From: an uncultured Clostridia bacterium
GTDB taxonomy: Bacteria; Bacillota; Clostridia; Christensenellales; DTU072
Reading direction: 5' to 3'
DNA: 33,006 bases
Assembly (NCBI GenBank): GCA_944362765.1
Contig: CALVTP010000018.1
Span: 1 to 33,006, forward strand
Shown: positions 1 to 7,452 of the stretch, piece by piece
How positions within the stretch are numbered: the stretch's first letter is position 1
Layout of the letters: each line of letters starts with the position of its first letter
Made by a program: the position numbers and the translations under genes
Notes under the pieces: model-generated
The model's database searches: none
What the model was told of the DNA's origin: nothing
Seen by the model: only the letters and a program-made list of their open reading frames with translations

Positions 1-912
1 ATAACGGTGGGGGCTTCGGAGGGGATAGACATCGCGTTAAGAGCGCTATTGAACCCAGGCGACGAAGTGTTGGTGCCATCTCCTTCATACGTTTCGTATG
101 TGCCATGCGTCGAGCTTCAGGGCGGGAAAGCCGTCATTATAGACACTTTGGCGGAAAACAAATTCAAACTTACTCCCGAAGAAATCGAAGAGGCTGTAAC
201 CGATAAGACTAAGGCGCTGATTCTTCCTTATCCCAACAACCCGACGGGCGCGGTTATGGAAAGGGAGTACCTTGAAAAATTGGTGCCCGTCATCATCAAA
301 CACAATCTTATTGTCGTCGGCGACGAAATTTATTCGGAGCTCACCTATGGCGAAGAGCCGCACGTCTCGATAGCCTCCCTCCCCGGCATGTGGGAGCGGA
401 CGATAGTCATCAACGGGTTCAGCAAATCCTTTGCAATGACGGGCTGGAGAGTAGGGTACGTTGCGGCGCCGCCGGAGCTTGCCGCCGTCATGAGGAAGAT
501 ACATCAATACGTCATCATGTGCGCGCCGACGGCGGGGCAGTACGCCGCTCAGATGGCGTTGGAGCACAGCTTCAGAACAGATTACGCCGAAGTCAGGGAA
601 ATGAGAAAGCAATACAACGAACGGCGTATTTACCTTGTAAACAGGTTAAACGACATGGGGCTGGAGTGCTTCGAGCCGCGCGGCGCGTTTTATGCCTTCC
701 CTTCCGTCGCTTCGACGGGCTTGACGGGGGAACACTTTGCCGAAAAGCTTCTCTATTCGAAGCGGGTGGCGGTGGTGCCGGGCTCGGCTTTCGGCAGAAG
801 CGGAAGGGACTTTGTGAGGATTTCTTACGCTTATTCCATAGAAACGATAAAAAAAGCGTTGGACAGGATAGAGGAGTTTTTACGGGAGCTCAGCGGCGCC
901 GACAAAGCTTGA
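1..912 (+). CDS. PLP-dependent aminotransferase, fold type I (5' truncated)
   Basis: The reading frame is open from the first base (frame I-T-V-G-A-S-E), so the true start lies upstream and the N-terminal part (usually about 90 residues) is missing. It is a class I/II aminotransferase that moves an amino group between an amino acid and a 2-oxo acid using pyridoxal phosphate in the cytoplasm. Visible family marks are VGASEGIDIAL near the cofactor phosphate site, the PNNPTGA loop, GDEIYSEL with the aspartate that pairs with the pyridine nitrogen, the Schiff-base lysine in NGFSKSFAMTGWRVGY, and FVRISYA near the C-terminus with the carboxylate-binding arginine. Substrate is not decidable from sequence; aspartate/aromatic-type (AspB/PatA-like) enzymes are the closest. 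A TGA stop ends the gene, and the next gene has its own promoter. Confidence 0.93.
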   Translation: MTVGASEGIDIALRALLNPGDEVLVPSPSYVSYVPCVELQGGKAVIIDTLAENKFKLTPEEIEEAVTDKTKALILPYPNNPTGAVMEREYLEKLVPVIIKHNLIVVGDEIYSELTYGEEPHVSIASLPGMWERTIVINGFSKSFAMTGWRVGYVAAPPELAAVMRKIHQYVIMCAPTAGQYAAQMALEHSFRTDYAEVREMRKQYNERRIYLVNRLNDMGLECFEPRGAFYAFPSVASTGLTGEHFAEKLLYSKRVAVVPGSAFGRSGRDFVRISYAYSIETIKKALDRIEEFLRELSGADKA

Positions 913-965
913 GAGAGGGAAGTCGTAGAAAAAGAGTAAAAGCATTCGGGAGTGCGCGGAGGCGT

Positions 966-995
966 TTGACTTTTTGCGGCTTTCGGGATTAGAAT
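966..995 (+). promoter_or_regulatory. SigA-type promoter of the DUF1846 gene
   Basis: TTGACT (966-971) and TAGAAT (990-995) are separated by 18 bases. The expected start of transcription is near 1002, just ahead of the GGAGG ribosome site at 1011-1015. Confidence 0.6.
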
Positions 996-1021
996 ATTCG
1001 TGGATTTTTCGGAGGCAGAAG

Positions 1022-2488
1022 ATGAAAACGATCGGCTTTGACAACGACTTATATGTAAAAAAGCAAACCGAGAGCATTTTGAAGCGCATAGAATCTTTCG
1101 ATAATAAGCTCTATCTCGAATTCGGCGGCAAGATGTTCGACGATCTGCACGCGGCGAGGGTGCTTCCCGGTTTTGATCCGAATGTCAAAACCAAAATTTT
1201 AAGAAATCTCAAAGATAAGTTGGAAATCATCCTTTGTATCGGTGCTCCGGCAATCGAAAAGAACAAGATCCGTTCCGATTTCGGGCTGACTTACGGCAAC
1301 GAGCTCATCCGTCTCATGCGCAATTTAAGGGGTATGGGACTCAGCGTCAATTCCGTCGTCATCACCCAATACTCCGAGCAGCCCGCCGCCGATATATTCA
1401 GAAAACGCCTCGAAAGAATGGGCGAAAAGGTTTATATCCATAAATTGACCAAAGGATATCCTAACGACGTCGATACCATTGTCTCCGACGAAGGCTACGG
1501 CGCCAATCCGTATATCGAAACGACAAAGCCGTTGGTCGTCGTCAACGCCCCCGGTCCCAACTCCGGAAAACTTGCCACCTGCCTTTCGCAGCTCTATCAC
1601 GAGTACAAGCGCGGCGTCAAGGCGGGCTACGCCAAGTACGAGACCTTCCCGGTATGGAATCTGCCGCTGAAACACCCCGTCAATGTCGCTTATGAGGCTG
1701 CTACCGCCGATATCGGCGACAGGAATATGATCGACTACTTCCACCTCGACGCCTACGGCATAAGCGCCGTCAACTACAACCGCGATCTGGAAGTCTTCCC
1801 GGTCGTCAAAAATATCTTAACCCGCATACTCGGCAAAGAGATCTACAAATCCCCCACCGATATGGGTGTAAACATGGTAGGCTACGCCATCACCGACGAC
1901 GCAGCCGTCCGCGAAGCCACCAAACAGGAGATCATCCGTCGCTACTTCAAGGCGTACAACGACTACAAATTAGGATTGACGGAGCTCGAAACGGCGCACC
2001 GCGTCGAAATCCTGATGAAAGATATGGGCGCTAAACCACGGGACAGACGCGTCGTAGAACCCGCTCTCCAAAAAGCCGAAAAGAGCGGCTGCTCCGCGAT
2101 AGCGCTGGAGCTTCCGAACGGCAAAATATTGACCGGGCGCGACAAAAACAACCTCTACGCCCCCGCTGCCGTCATTATTAACGCCTTAAAAGAGCTCGCC
2201 GGTATCGACGACCGTATAAAACTCATCTCTCCTGCCGCAATCGACGCCGTTTTGAAGGTCAAACACGAGGCGTTGAAGTCCAAAACCAAGATGATGAATC
2301 TCGAAGAAGCGCTGATAGCGCTTTCATTCTCGGCGGCAACCAACCCGACGGTGGAGTTTGCGCTCGGGAAACTACCGGAGCTGAGCGGCTGCGAAGCGCA
2401 TTCGACGGTTATGCTTCCGGAGAGTTCACTCCAAATCTTCCGCAAGCTAAACATTAATCTTACCTGTGAATCCGAATTTTCAATATAA
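1022..2488 (+). CDS. UPF0371/DUF1846 family protein
   Basis: This 488-residue protein matches the length and character of the DUF1846 (UPF0371) family, common in Firmicutes and of no settled biochemical role. The N-terminus (MKTIGFDNDLYVKKQTESI), the LYLEFGGKMFDDLHAARVLPGF stretch, VVVNAPGPNSGKLATCLSQLYHE and the SPTDMGVNMVGYAI segment are typical. The NAPGPNSGKLATCLSQ stretch looks like a nucleotide-binding-type loop, but this is only a resemblance. I chose ATG 1022 because GGAGG lies at 1011-1015, six bases before it; an upstream in-frame start at 974 would lie inside the promoter. The TAA stop lies within the left arm of the inverted-repeat element that follows, so that element's hairpin probably terminates this transcript. 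Confidence 0.88.
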   Translation: MKTIGFDNDLYVKKQTESILKRIESFDNKLYLEFGGKMFDDLHAARVLPGFDPNVKTKILRNLKDKLEIILCIGAPAIEKNKIRSDFGLTYGNELIRLMRNLRGMGLSVNSVVITQYSEQPAADIFRKRLERMGEKVYIHKLTKGYPNDVDTIVSDEGYGANPYIETTKPLVVVNAPGPNSGKLATCLSQLYHEYKRGVKAGYAKYETFPVWNLPLKHPVNVAYEAATADIGDRNMIDYFHLDAYGISAVNYNRDLEVFPVVKNILTRILGKEIYKSPTDMGVNMVGYAITDDAAVREATKQEIIRRYFKAYNDYKLGLTELETAHRVEILMKDMGAKPRDRRVVEPALQKAEKSGCSAIALELPNGKILTGRDKNNLYAPAAVIINALKELAGIDDRIKLISPAAIDAVLKVKHEALKSKTKMMNLEEALIALSFSAATNPTVEFALGKLPELSGCEAHSTVMLPESSLQIFRKLNINLTCESEFSI

Positions 2489-2618
2489 TTTTCTTCCCGC
2501 AGAGTTAAAGAAAGAGAACTTTAATTGTTCGCGAGAACGAAAACTTTATAAAAAAGCTTGTACGCACGTACAGGCTTTTTTCATAAGGTAAGACCTGATG
2601 CGGGAAGAAAATTATATT
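2482..2618 (+). repeat. Inverted-repeat element, copy 1 (with terminator-like core)
   Basis: A perfect 20-bp inverted repeat bounds the element: left arm 2482-2501 (AATATAATTTTCTTCCCGCA), right arm 2599-2618. Inside are an AGTTAAAG...CTTTAATT half-dyad (2503-2526), a GTTC-GCGA-GAAC hairpin (2528-2539), and a longer stem at 2550-2581 flanked by A6 and T6, so it could stop transcription on either strand. The left arm overlaps the stop codon of the DUF1846 gene. It resembles a small non-autonomous mobile element (MITE/REP type) or a structured RNA; no coding capacity is seen. Confidence 0.85.
2550..2581 (+). terminator. Bidirectional intrinsic terminator-like hairpin in repeat copy 1
   Basis: The stem pairs A6-GCTTGTACG with CGTACAGGC-T6 (one G-U wobble). 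The run of T follows the stem on both strands. It lies 62 bases after the DUF1846 stop, with no other terminator in between. Confidence 0.7.
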
Positions 2619-2640
2619 GTACCCGCGGCTAGGGGCGCTC

Positions 2641-2756
2641 TCGGGGGTGCCTTTCCGCGAAGTGTACAGGATTTCAAGGTCTACACCCTACGGGCGCCTC
2701 TAGTCATGTACATCTTTGTACACTCCTGCCGGCGCTTCGCGAAAAATCACCCCCGA
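2641..2756. repeat. Large interrupted palindrome
   Basis: Three nested arm pairs are visible: TCGGGGGTG (2641-2649) with CACCCCCGA (2748-2756), CGCGAAG (2656-2662) with CTTCGCG (2735-2741), and GTGTACA (2662-2668) with TGTACAC (2717-2723). The approximate 115-nt fold is a long rod with a loop of about 48 nt. No run of T follows it, so it is not a standard terminator. It sits between the two conserved ends of the composite repeat. Confidence 0.6.
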
Positions 2757-2808
2757 CACCGGTGCTCCCAGCTGCCACTTGCTCAAACAGCTTTCCATTT
2801 TCACCTTC

Positions 2809-2830
2809 GCCCCAATCCGCTGCGTATCTC
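2809..2830 (+). repeat. Conserved 22-nt box of the composite repeat, forward copy
   Basis: The box contains CCCCAATCCGCTGCGTATC. An identical 22-nt copy lies in opposite orientation at 3220-3241, and a third copy with two mismatches lies at 3737-3758. Similarity between the first two continues on both sides (a TCAAAC block about 20 bases before, TTTACACG after), giving roughly 75 nt of recognisable homology. Confidence 0.8.
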
Positions 2831-2895
2831 GTACTTTACACGCTCGTCTACATCTCGACGGCATTATTATATAGTGAGGGGATAGTCGGTTGTAG

Positions 2896-3018
2896 CCCTT
2901 CCCGCATAGTTAAAGAAAGAGAACTTTAATTGTTCGCGAGAACAGACCCTTATAAAAAAGTTCGCCACCCGTGCGGACTTTTTTCATAAGGTAAGACCTG
3001 ATGCGGGAAGAAAATTAT
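2896..3018 (+). repeat. Inverted-repeat element, copy 2 (left arm eroded)
   Basis: It has the same order of parts as copy 1, with near-identical TTAAAGAAAGAGAACTTTAA and GTTCGCGAGAAC blocks, the TCATAAGGTAAGACCTGATG tract, and an intact right arm (3003-3018). The left arm keeps only CTTCCCGCA. The core stem (2954-2984) has different bases from copy 1 yet remains largely paired, with one bulged base. Confidence 0.85.
2954..2984 (+). terminator. Terminator-like hairpin in repeat copy 2
   Basis: A6 then GTTCGCCAC pairs with GTGCGGAC then T6, with one bulged base. It occupies the same place as the 2550-2581 stem of copy 1. Confidence 0.55.
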
Positions 3019-3124
3019 ACCCGCGTAGAAGGACAGGAGCGAAGCGACTGTTCGTTTTGGAGCCAACCTTATAATACCGAAGAGAAGGAAGAGATATCGT
3101 CTTAGAAAGATAGATTTTGCGGGT
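3019..3124. repeat. Region closed by a short inverted repeat (ACCCGC/GCGGGT)
   Basis: ACCCGC (3019-3024) and GCGGGT (3119-3124) could close a fold of about 106 nt directly after repeat copy 2. Inside is an ACAG...CTGT hairpin around GAGCGAAGCGA. No gene is recognisable. A structured RNA is possible but unproven; the six-base arms may be chance. Confidence 0.25.
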
Positions 3125-3219
3125 GATTAAAATATTCTTAGGTCAATTATGCGGAGCTATAATAAAACAAACTATACGATAAAGTAAAGCGTAACAATGT
3201 TGACTATCGTGTAAACTAT

Positions 3220-3241
3220 GAGATACGCAGCGGATTGGGGC
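3220..3241 (-). repeat. Conserved 22-nt box of the composite repeat, reverse copy
   Basis: This is the exact reverse complement of the box at 2809-2830. On the minus strand it follows, in the same order as in the forward copy, an inverted-repeat element (3459-3588) and a CCGCGGCT-N-GGGG link, so 3190-3590 is a diverged inverted copy of the 2482-2870 unit. Confidence 0.78.
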
Positions 3242-3304
3242 AAGCAAAAGGAATATAAGACGTTTGAACAAGTAGGAGCCTTGTTTGCGTTAGTTTGCGG
3301 CGAA

Positions 3305-3340
3305 GCAACTAGCAGAGGTGATAAAGCCTCCGCTAGTTGC
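3305..3340. repeat. Strong hairpin inside the repeat region
   Basis: GCAACTAGC (3305-3313) and GCTAGTTGC (3332-3340) are perfectly complementary over nine bases, with a further GAGG/CCTC pairing inside, leaving a loop of about nine bases. No run of T follows. It lies in the middle of the reverse composite repeat. Confidence 0.6.
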
Positions 3341-3458
3341 GGTTTCGGGCGAAATTGGCGAAGGGCTGTATCGACATACGCTCCGAGACAACTCCCGAAG
3401 GGAGGAAACTTGTTTCTTTCGTCCGAAAGCGCCGTGAAATATGCCCCAAGCCGCGGAT

Positions 3459-3588
3459 AAAATTTTCTTCCCGTCTCTATCCCTTCCTTATGAGAAAAGC
3501 GTGTACGTGCGTACAAGCTTTTTTATAAGTGTCTGTTTTCGCGAGCTGAAAAGTTTTCTTACTTTAAATCGCGGGAAGAAAATTATAA
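3459..3588 (-). repeat. Inverted-repeat element, copy 3 (reverse orientation, diverged)
   Basis: Read on the minus strand it shows the same arms (CTTCCCGC at 3571-3586 and CGGGAAGAAAATT at 3461-3473), a CGCGA block, and a core hairpin with the GTACG/CGTAC stem at 3495-3524. Internal sequence is more diverged than between copies 1 and 2. Confidence 0.78.
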
Positions 3589-3816
3589 AAAAAGATAATT
3601 TCTGGGGCGATAGAAATTTCTTCGAAGCGGTATTATTGAAATATAGCCGGGTACTATGAGTATATTAAATTTGCTATAATAAACGGTAAAGCAGGCTTCA
3701 CCGTTATGAGCATTTAAACCAATTAAATTTTTTTTCGCCCCAATCCGCTCCGTATCCCGTTCGGTATGCGGGCGGGAAAAAGCGGAAAAAGTGAAATTTT
3801 TTGATGCTTCCGAGGG
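3589..3816. other. Non-coding remainder of the intergenic region
   Basis: AT-rich sequence with a small AACGGT/ACCGTT hairpin (3682-3705) and a degenerate copy of the 22-nt box (3737-3758, two mismatches). The open frames here are short, carry no ribosome site and match no family I know; I see no gene. Confidence 0.5.
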
Positions 3817-3846
3817 GTGACTTAATTACTACGGGTGTGGTATAAT
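3817..3846 (+). promoter_or_regulatory. Extended -10 promoter of the YbaK-type gene
   Basis: TATAAT (3841-3846) is preceded by TGG, forming the extended -10 element. The best -35 is a weak GTGACT at 3817-3822, 18 bases upstream. Transcription would start near 3853, leaving a 5' leader of about 195 nt. Confidence 0.6.
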
Positions 3847-4049
3847 GGAAAAGCAAGGAATCAGTTGAGGGAGGAAGTGCCGAACACGCCGGAAGAATGG
3901 TTTTTAACCCGGAATAAGCATAAATACTCTTTTACGTGATAAGGGGAAGTTATTTTACCGGATTATCGGGAAAGTCAAGTCCGATAAGGGATCAGCGGTA
4001 AGCGCTTAAAAGAAAGCGGACGAAAAATACAACTGTAAGGAGAATTTGT

Positions 4050-4517
4050 ATGGCGCAAAAGACGAATGCCGTCAGGATATTGGAGCAGCAAAAAATAGCC
4101 TTCGAAGTCATAAACTTCGAGGCGACGGAGGCGGTTTCGGGAGTCGAAGCGGCGGCAAGAATGGGGATTGACCGGAAAAACGTCTTCAAGACATTGGTGA
4201 CGGTAGGGAAGTCGGGCGCCCATTATGTATTTGTCGTACCGGTTGCGGAGGAGCTCGACCTCAGGAAGGCGGCGGTCGCGGCAGGGGAGAAGAATATCGC
4301 CATGATACATTCCAAGGAGCTTTTGCCGCTGACGGGCTATATCCACGGCGGCTGCTCGCCGATAGGCATGAAGAAGGCGTTTCCGACTTTCGTCGACGCC
4401 TCCGCGGAGGATTTGGAGTTTATCGTGTTCAGCGGCGGGAGAATCGGGCTCCAGGTCAAAATGCCCCCTTCGGAGTTGATAAAAGCGGCGCGTGCCGCAT
4501 ATAAAGAACTTGTTTAA
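4050..4517 (+). CDS. ybaK: Cys-tRNA(Pro)/aminoacyl-tRNA deacylase, YbaK/EbsC family
   Basis: This 155-residue single-domain protein has the full YbaK fold length. The family hydrolyses mischarged Cys-tRNA(Pro) made by prolyl-tRNA synthetase, acting in trans in the cytoplasm. Seen directly: VFKTLV with the lysine (K47) that positions the substrate, GGCSPIGMKK, and GGRIGLQV near the C-terminus. TAAGGAG (4036-4042) precedes ATG 4050 at a normal distance. It is transcribed alone from an extended -10 promoter with an unusually long leader, and it converges on the RNA methyltransferase gene 38 bases downstream. The substrate assignment follows the family; related ProX/YeaK-type editing domains act on other tRNAs, but the GGCSPIG motif favours YbaK. 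Confidence 0.9.
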   Translation: MAQKTNAVRILEQQKIAFEVINFEATEAVSGVEAAARMGIDRKNVFKTLVTVGKSGAHYVFVVPVAEELDLRKAAVAAGEKNIAMIHSKELLPLTGYIHGGCSPIGMKKAFPTFVDASAEDLEFIVFSGGRIGLQVKMPPSELIKAARAAYKELV

Positions 4518-4555
4518 AGGATCTTACTGCGGTTTATAAAAATTTAATCCGCGCT

Positions 4556-5671
4556 TTATCGGATTTTAAGCTTCGGAAAATAGGAGTAAAAAGTCGTCTC
4601 CAATTCGGCGTTGTACAGTTTGCGGCGTCTGTCCGCCTTGCCTAAGAGCCGCTCGACGGCGGGATATGCGGAGATTATGCCGAAAGTAAAGCCCGGAAGC
4701 CTTCCTTTTGCCTCTTTCAATTCCAGGTACAATTTTTTTAACTCGTCGCCCGTCCCGAGGCGCTTCCCGTATGGAGGATTGGTCACGACGTGCCCCGAGC
4801 GGAAGCGGGAATTCAGCTCCGAAACGGGGCGGACCTGAAAGTGGACTTTACCGGAAAGCCCGGCAGCTTTCAGGTGCGCATTCGCCATCGAGACGGCGCT
4901 CGGGTCTATGTCATAACCCGCGATGTCGGGTCTGACCGAGGAAATTTCGTGGGAGAGCTCCTCGCGGAGCAGCCTCGTCGTATCCGACCCGAAAAAGGGA
5001 AAATTTTCGAATGCAAAGCTGCGCTTTAAGCCGGGCGCGGTGTTGGTAGCCAGCAACGCCGCCTCTATCGGTATCGTCCCGGAGCCCGCAAACGGATCCG
5101 CTAAAACGCCCCCTTTGTAGCCGGTAAGCAGCAACATTGCCGCCGCCGTCGTTTCCGAAAGGGGCGCGGCACCCACCAATTTTCGGTAACCGCGCTTATG
5201 GAGAGCCTCACCCGAGGTGTCCAAAAGCAGGTGCATTACGTCGTCGCTTATGTCCAAAGTGAAGGAATAAGTCGCCCCCGTCTCCGACAAGCTTCCGCCC
5301 ATTGCGTCGCAAATGGCGCGCTTGGTGACGCGTTGGAGCGCGGAGAGCGCGTAAAGCTTAGATTTATGGGAAGAGGCGTTTACCGTAATGCGGGCGTCGC
5401 GGGGAAGGAAGTCCTTAAACGGCAGCTTTTTTACTTGCTCGTAGACGTCGTCGAAGGAGTTCGCCTCTCCCTTCGCAAGACATAAATAAACACGGTTTGC
5501 CGTCCTCAACGAGAGGTTCAGATAAGCCGCGTCCCTTAGATTTCCGTTTACCGGGATCTTGCCGTAGACTGCGCCGCCCGGTTCGAACCCCGCATTTACA
5601 AGCTCACGCTTAACGACGGCTTCGAGCCCCGAAGCCGCCGCTATGTATAAATTCTCAAAAAACTCCGACAT
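4556..5671 (-). CDS. THUMP-domain class I SAM-dependent RNA methyltransferase (RlmL-N/YpsC type)
   Basis: This 371-residue enzyme of the RlmL N-half/YpsC family is predicted to methylate guanine N2 in 23S rRNA. Order of parts: ferredoxin-like and THUMP region (about 1-155), a linker with the family signature GYR...APLSETTAAAML (161-180), the SAM-binding loop ADPFAGSGTIPIEAA (191-205), the acidic GYDIDPSAV stretch (252-260), and catalytic NPPYG (298-302). It starts only four bases after the stop of the upstream transporter gene on the same strand. No ribosome site is visible before its ATG, so translation is probably coupled to the transporter. No separate promoter is seen. The exact base modified cannot be read from sequence. 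Confidence 0.9.
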   Translation of the reverse strand: MSEFFENLYIAAASGLEAVVKRELVNAGFEPGGAVYGKIPVNGNLRDAAYLNLSLRTANRVYLCLAKGEANSFDDVYEQVKKLPFKDFLPRDARITVNASSHKSKLYALSALQRVTKRAICDAMGGSLSETGATYSFTLDISDDVMHLLLDTSGEALHKRGYRKLVGAAPLSETTAAAMLLLTGYKGGVLADPFAGSGTIPIEAALLATNTAPGLKRSFAFENFPFFGSDTTRLLREELSHEISSVRPDIAGYDIDPSAVSMANAHLKAAGLSGKVHFQVRPVSELNSRFRSGHVVTNPPYGKRLGTGDELKKLYLELKEAKGRLPGFTFGIISAYPAVERLLGKADRRRKLYNAELETTFYSYFPKLKIR

Positions 5672-5675
5672 TTAA

Positions 5676-7412
5676 TTATTTGTCGTCTTCGGTTTCCGAA
5701 ATATCATTTTCGGTATCCCGTTCATCGACTTTTTCTTTGGAAGTGTGTCTGTCGAATCCGTGAGAGGAGACAGCCGTATTGCCCATGATGACGGCGGCTT
5801 CTTCTTCGGTGATGGCACCGATGGATTCCTTGCCGATTTCCTCGTCGAGGTTATAAGCGCCTTCGGCGCGGCTTCTTGCGGCGAGTTCTTCGACTACCTT
5901 GGCGTGCTCCTTCTTGCCGAGCTTATAGAACAGAAGGGTGATAAACATCAACGCCGCCGAGACAGCCGAGACTATCAACGCTATCTGGAAGTAGTCCATG
6001 GCGGAGGCGGCTTGTGCGGCAGTGTGGCTGTTTTTCTTGCCGAAGAAGTAGGAGGGCTGGTAGTCCATGCTTTGCTTGACGTAAGACATGACAACCAATC
6101 CGGCGTTCGTAAACACCAATACCAATGCGTACAGGAAGGTCTGGATGAAGCCCTCCAGGCGTTTTCCGGTCAGATATTGCTGGTAGTCGGACAGCTCCGC
6201 CATCATCAGCGGCTGGAGGGAGGCGATGGCGTTGAATAGGGATATGAACCGCAACAGGGTGATGACGGCTGCAGAAGTCGCACCCTGCGGGATATTTTCC
6301 AAGCCGATTATGCCTAAAAGCGCATAGCCCAAGGCGTTGCAGCCCATCCAAATCATCAGAATGGTGCGGTTGTTGAGTTTTCTGGTCATCAGCGGCAGCA
6401 GCACCATGTTGGGAGTGACCGCAAAGCCCGTTATCAGAGTCAACGCGCCGTATACTTCCAAGCCGGTAGCGGTATCCGAAGCGTAACGCAATCTTCCGAT
6501 GACTTCGGCGTCAATTTCTATTACGGTACGGCTGGAGCCCAGCACCAAAGCCAGAGTGAATATCAATAACGGCTTATTTTTTACTATCATGCGCATGCCT
6601 TCGAACAAGCCGACCTTTTCCTTGTTTTCGACCGTCGGTATGACGCGCTCTTTGACTTTGAACAGGCACAGCAACAGCACCAAACCGACTGCGGCGTAGA
6701 TAAAGCCCAGGTACCTGTAAGCCATATATTCCTTGCCCAAGTCGTTGAAGTGACCTTTGATGACGTTACCTAAAACGTTCATTATCGTGGGCGAGAAGCC
6801 GATGACCAAGCCGATAGGCGACCAGACGTCGGCTCTCTCCTGCTGGTTGGGGGTGATGACGCCGGGCAGCAGATAGAAGGTGTTCTGAACGAGATTCCAC
6901 AAAATCAGCGTCGGCGTGCAGACGAGATATGCGTACAGTGTGCGCGCCTGTTCCGTCATGCCTTGCTGCTGCCAGGTAGCCGCGATCGCGAAAACGGCAA
7001 GAATAGGCGCCAGAATCAGAATAAAAGGTTTATATTTTCCGTATTTTGTGTTGGTATTCTGAATTAATTTTCCGAAAACCGGCTGGATTATCAAACCGAT
7101 AATACTTGAAATGAAGCAAATCCACGCGCCGTGAATGACGTCGATGTCGTAAATTCCGGGGATCTGCGTGGCGGTGATAAGCCCGGAGACTATCGTGATT
7201 ATCGTGCTGACGCCGAACGCGGTGCCGCCGAGGCAGAGAATTTCTTTAAGGTTTAAATATCTTCCCTTCGGCGGATTTTTCCAAAAGACTTTGATTTTTG
7301 CGGGAAGAGTTTTGAAAAATTCCTTCAGGTCGAACTTGGGTTTGCCGGCGGGCGCATTGCCGGGGCTGAGTTCGGGTTCGGTTGCGGGAGTAAAATTCGT
7401 GTTGTCGTCCAT
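5676..7412 (-). CDS. MFS sugar transporter, glycoside-pentoside-hexuronide (GPH) family
   Basis: This 578-residue polytopic membrane protein belongs to the GPH branch of cation-coupled sugar symporters (MelB/XylP/UidB relatives). About twelve hydrophobic segments are visible between residues 55 and 500. After the second segment comes QNTNTKYGKYKPFIL, the family cytoplasmic loop (D/N-x-T-x-x-x-G-K/R-x-R/K-P). It is longer than the usual 450-500 residues because of a hydrophilic N-terminal extension of about 50 residues and an acidic C-terminal tail of about 80 residues. There is no EIIA-like domain in the tail. A good ribosome site (GGAAGGAGG) precedes ATG 7412, with a near-consensus promoter further up. 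The substrate is unknown because no glycosidase gene lies nearby. Confidence 0.85.
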   Translation of the reverse strand: MDDNTNFTPATEPELSPGNAPAGKPKFDLKEFFKTLPAKIKVFWKNPPKGRYLNLKEILCLGGTAFGVSTIITIVSGLITATQIPGIYDIDVIHGAWICFISSIIGLIIQPVFGKLIQNTNTKYGKYKPFILILAPILAVFAIAATWQQQGMTEQARTLYAYLVCTPTLILWNLVQNTFYLLPGVITPNQQERADVWSPIGLVIGFSPTIMNVLGNVIKGHFNDLGKEYMAYRYLGFIYAAVGLVLLLCLFKVKERVIPTVENKEKVGLFEGMRMIVKNKPLLIFTLALVLGSSRTVIEIDAEVIGRLRYASDTATGLEVYGALTLITGFAVTPNMVLLPLMTRKLNNRTILMIWMGCNALGYALLGIIGLENIPQGATSAAVITLLRFISLFNAIASLQPLMMAELSDYQQYLTGKRLEGFIQTFLYALVLVFTNAGLVVMSYVKQSMDYQPSYFFGKKNSHTAAQAASAMDYFQIALIVSAVSAALMFITLLFYKLGKKEHAKVVEELAARSRAEGAYNLDEEIGKESIGAITEEEAAVIMGNTAVSSHGFDRHTSKEKVDERDTENDISETEDDK

Positions 7413-7452
7413 GCTGCCTCCTTCCGTTGACGCCTTGATGGCGCGTTAAATT

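Noticed and set aside
2598-2885. Open frame of 95 codons on the plus strand in the intergenic region
   Set aside because: It runs through the repeat element, palindrome and 22-nt box, has no ribosome site, and has a composition unlike the neighbouring genes.
3070-3163. TATAAT strings at 3070-3075 and 3158-3163 as promoters
   Set aside because: No -35 at a suitable distance and no gene downstream to serve.
3172-3528. Several overlapping open frames on both strands (for example 3218-3460 plus, 3172-3516 minus)
   Set aside because: They overlap each other in different frames and coincide with the composite repeat; no start site or family resemblance supports them.
3853-4049. Possible T-box or known riboswitch before the YbaK-type gene
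   Set aside because: No T-box core (AGGGTGGNACCGCG) or other class consensus is present; kept only as an unexplained leader.
4518-4555. Convergent terminator between the YbaK-type and methyltransferase genes
   Set aside because: Only a four-base GCGG/CCGC pairing with a mismatched stem is visible, too weak to call.
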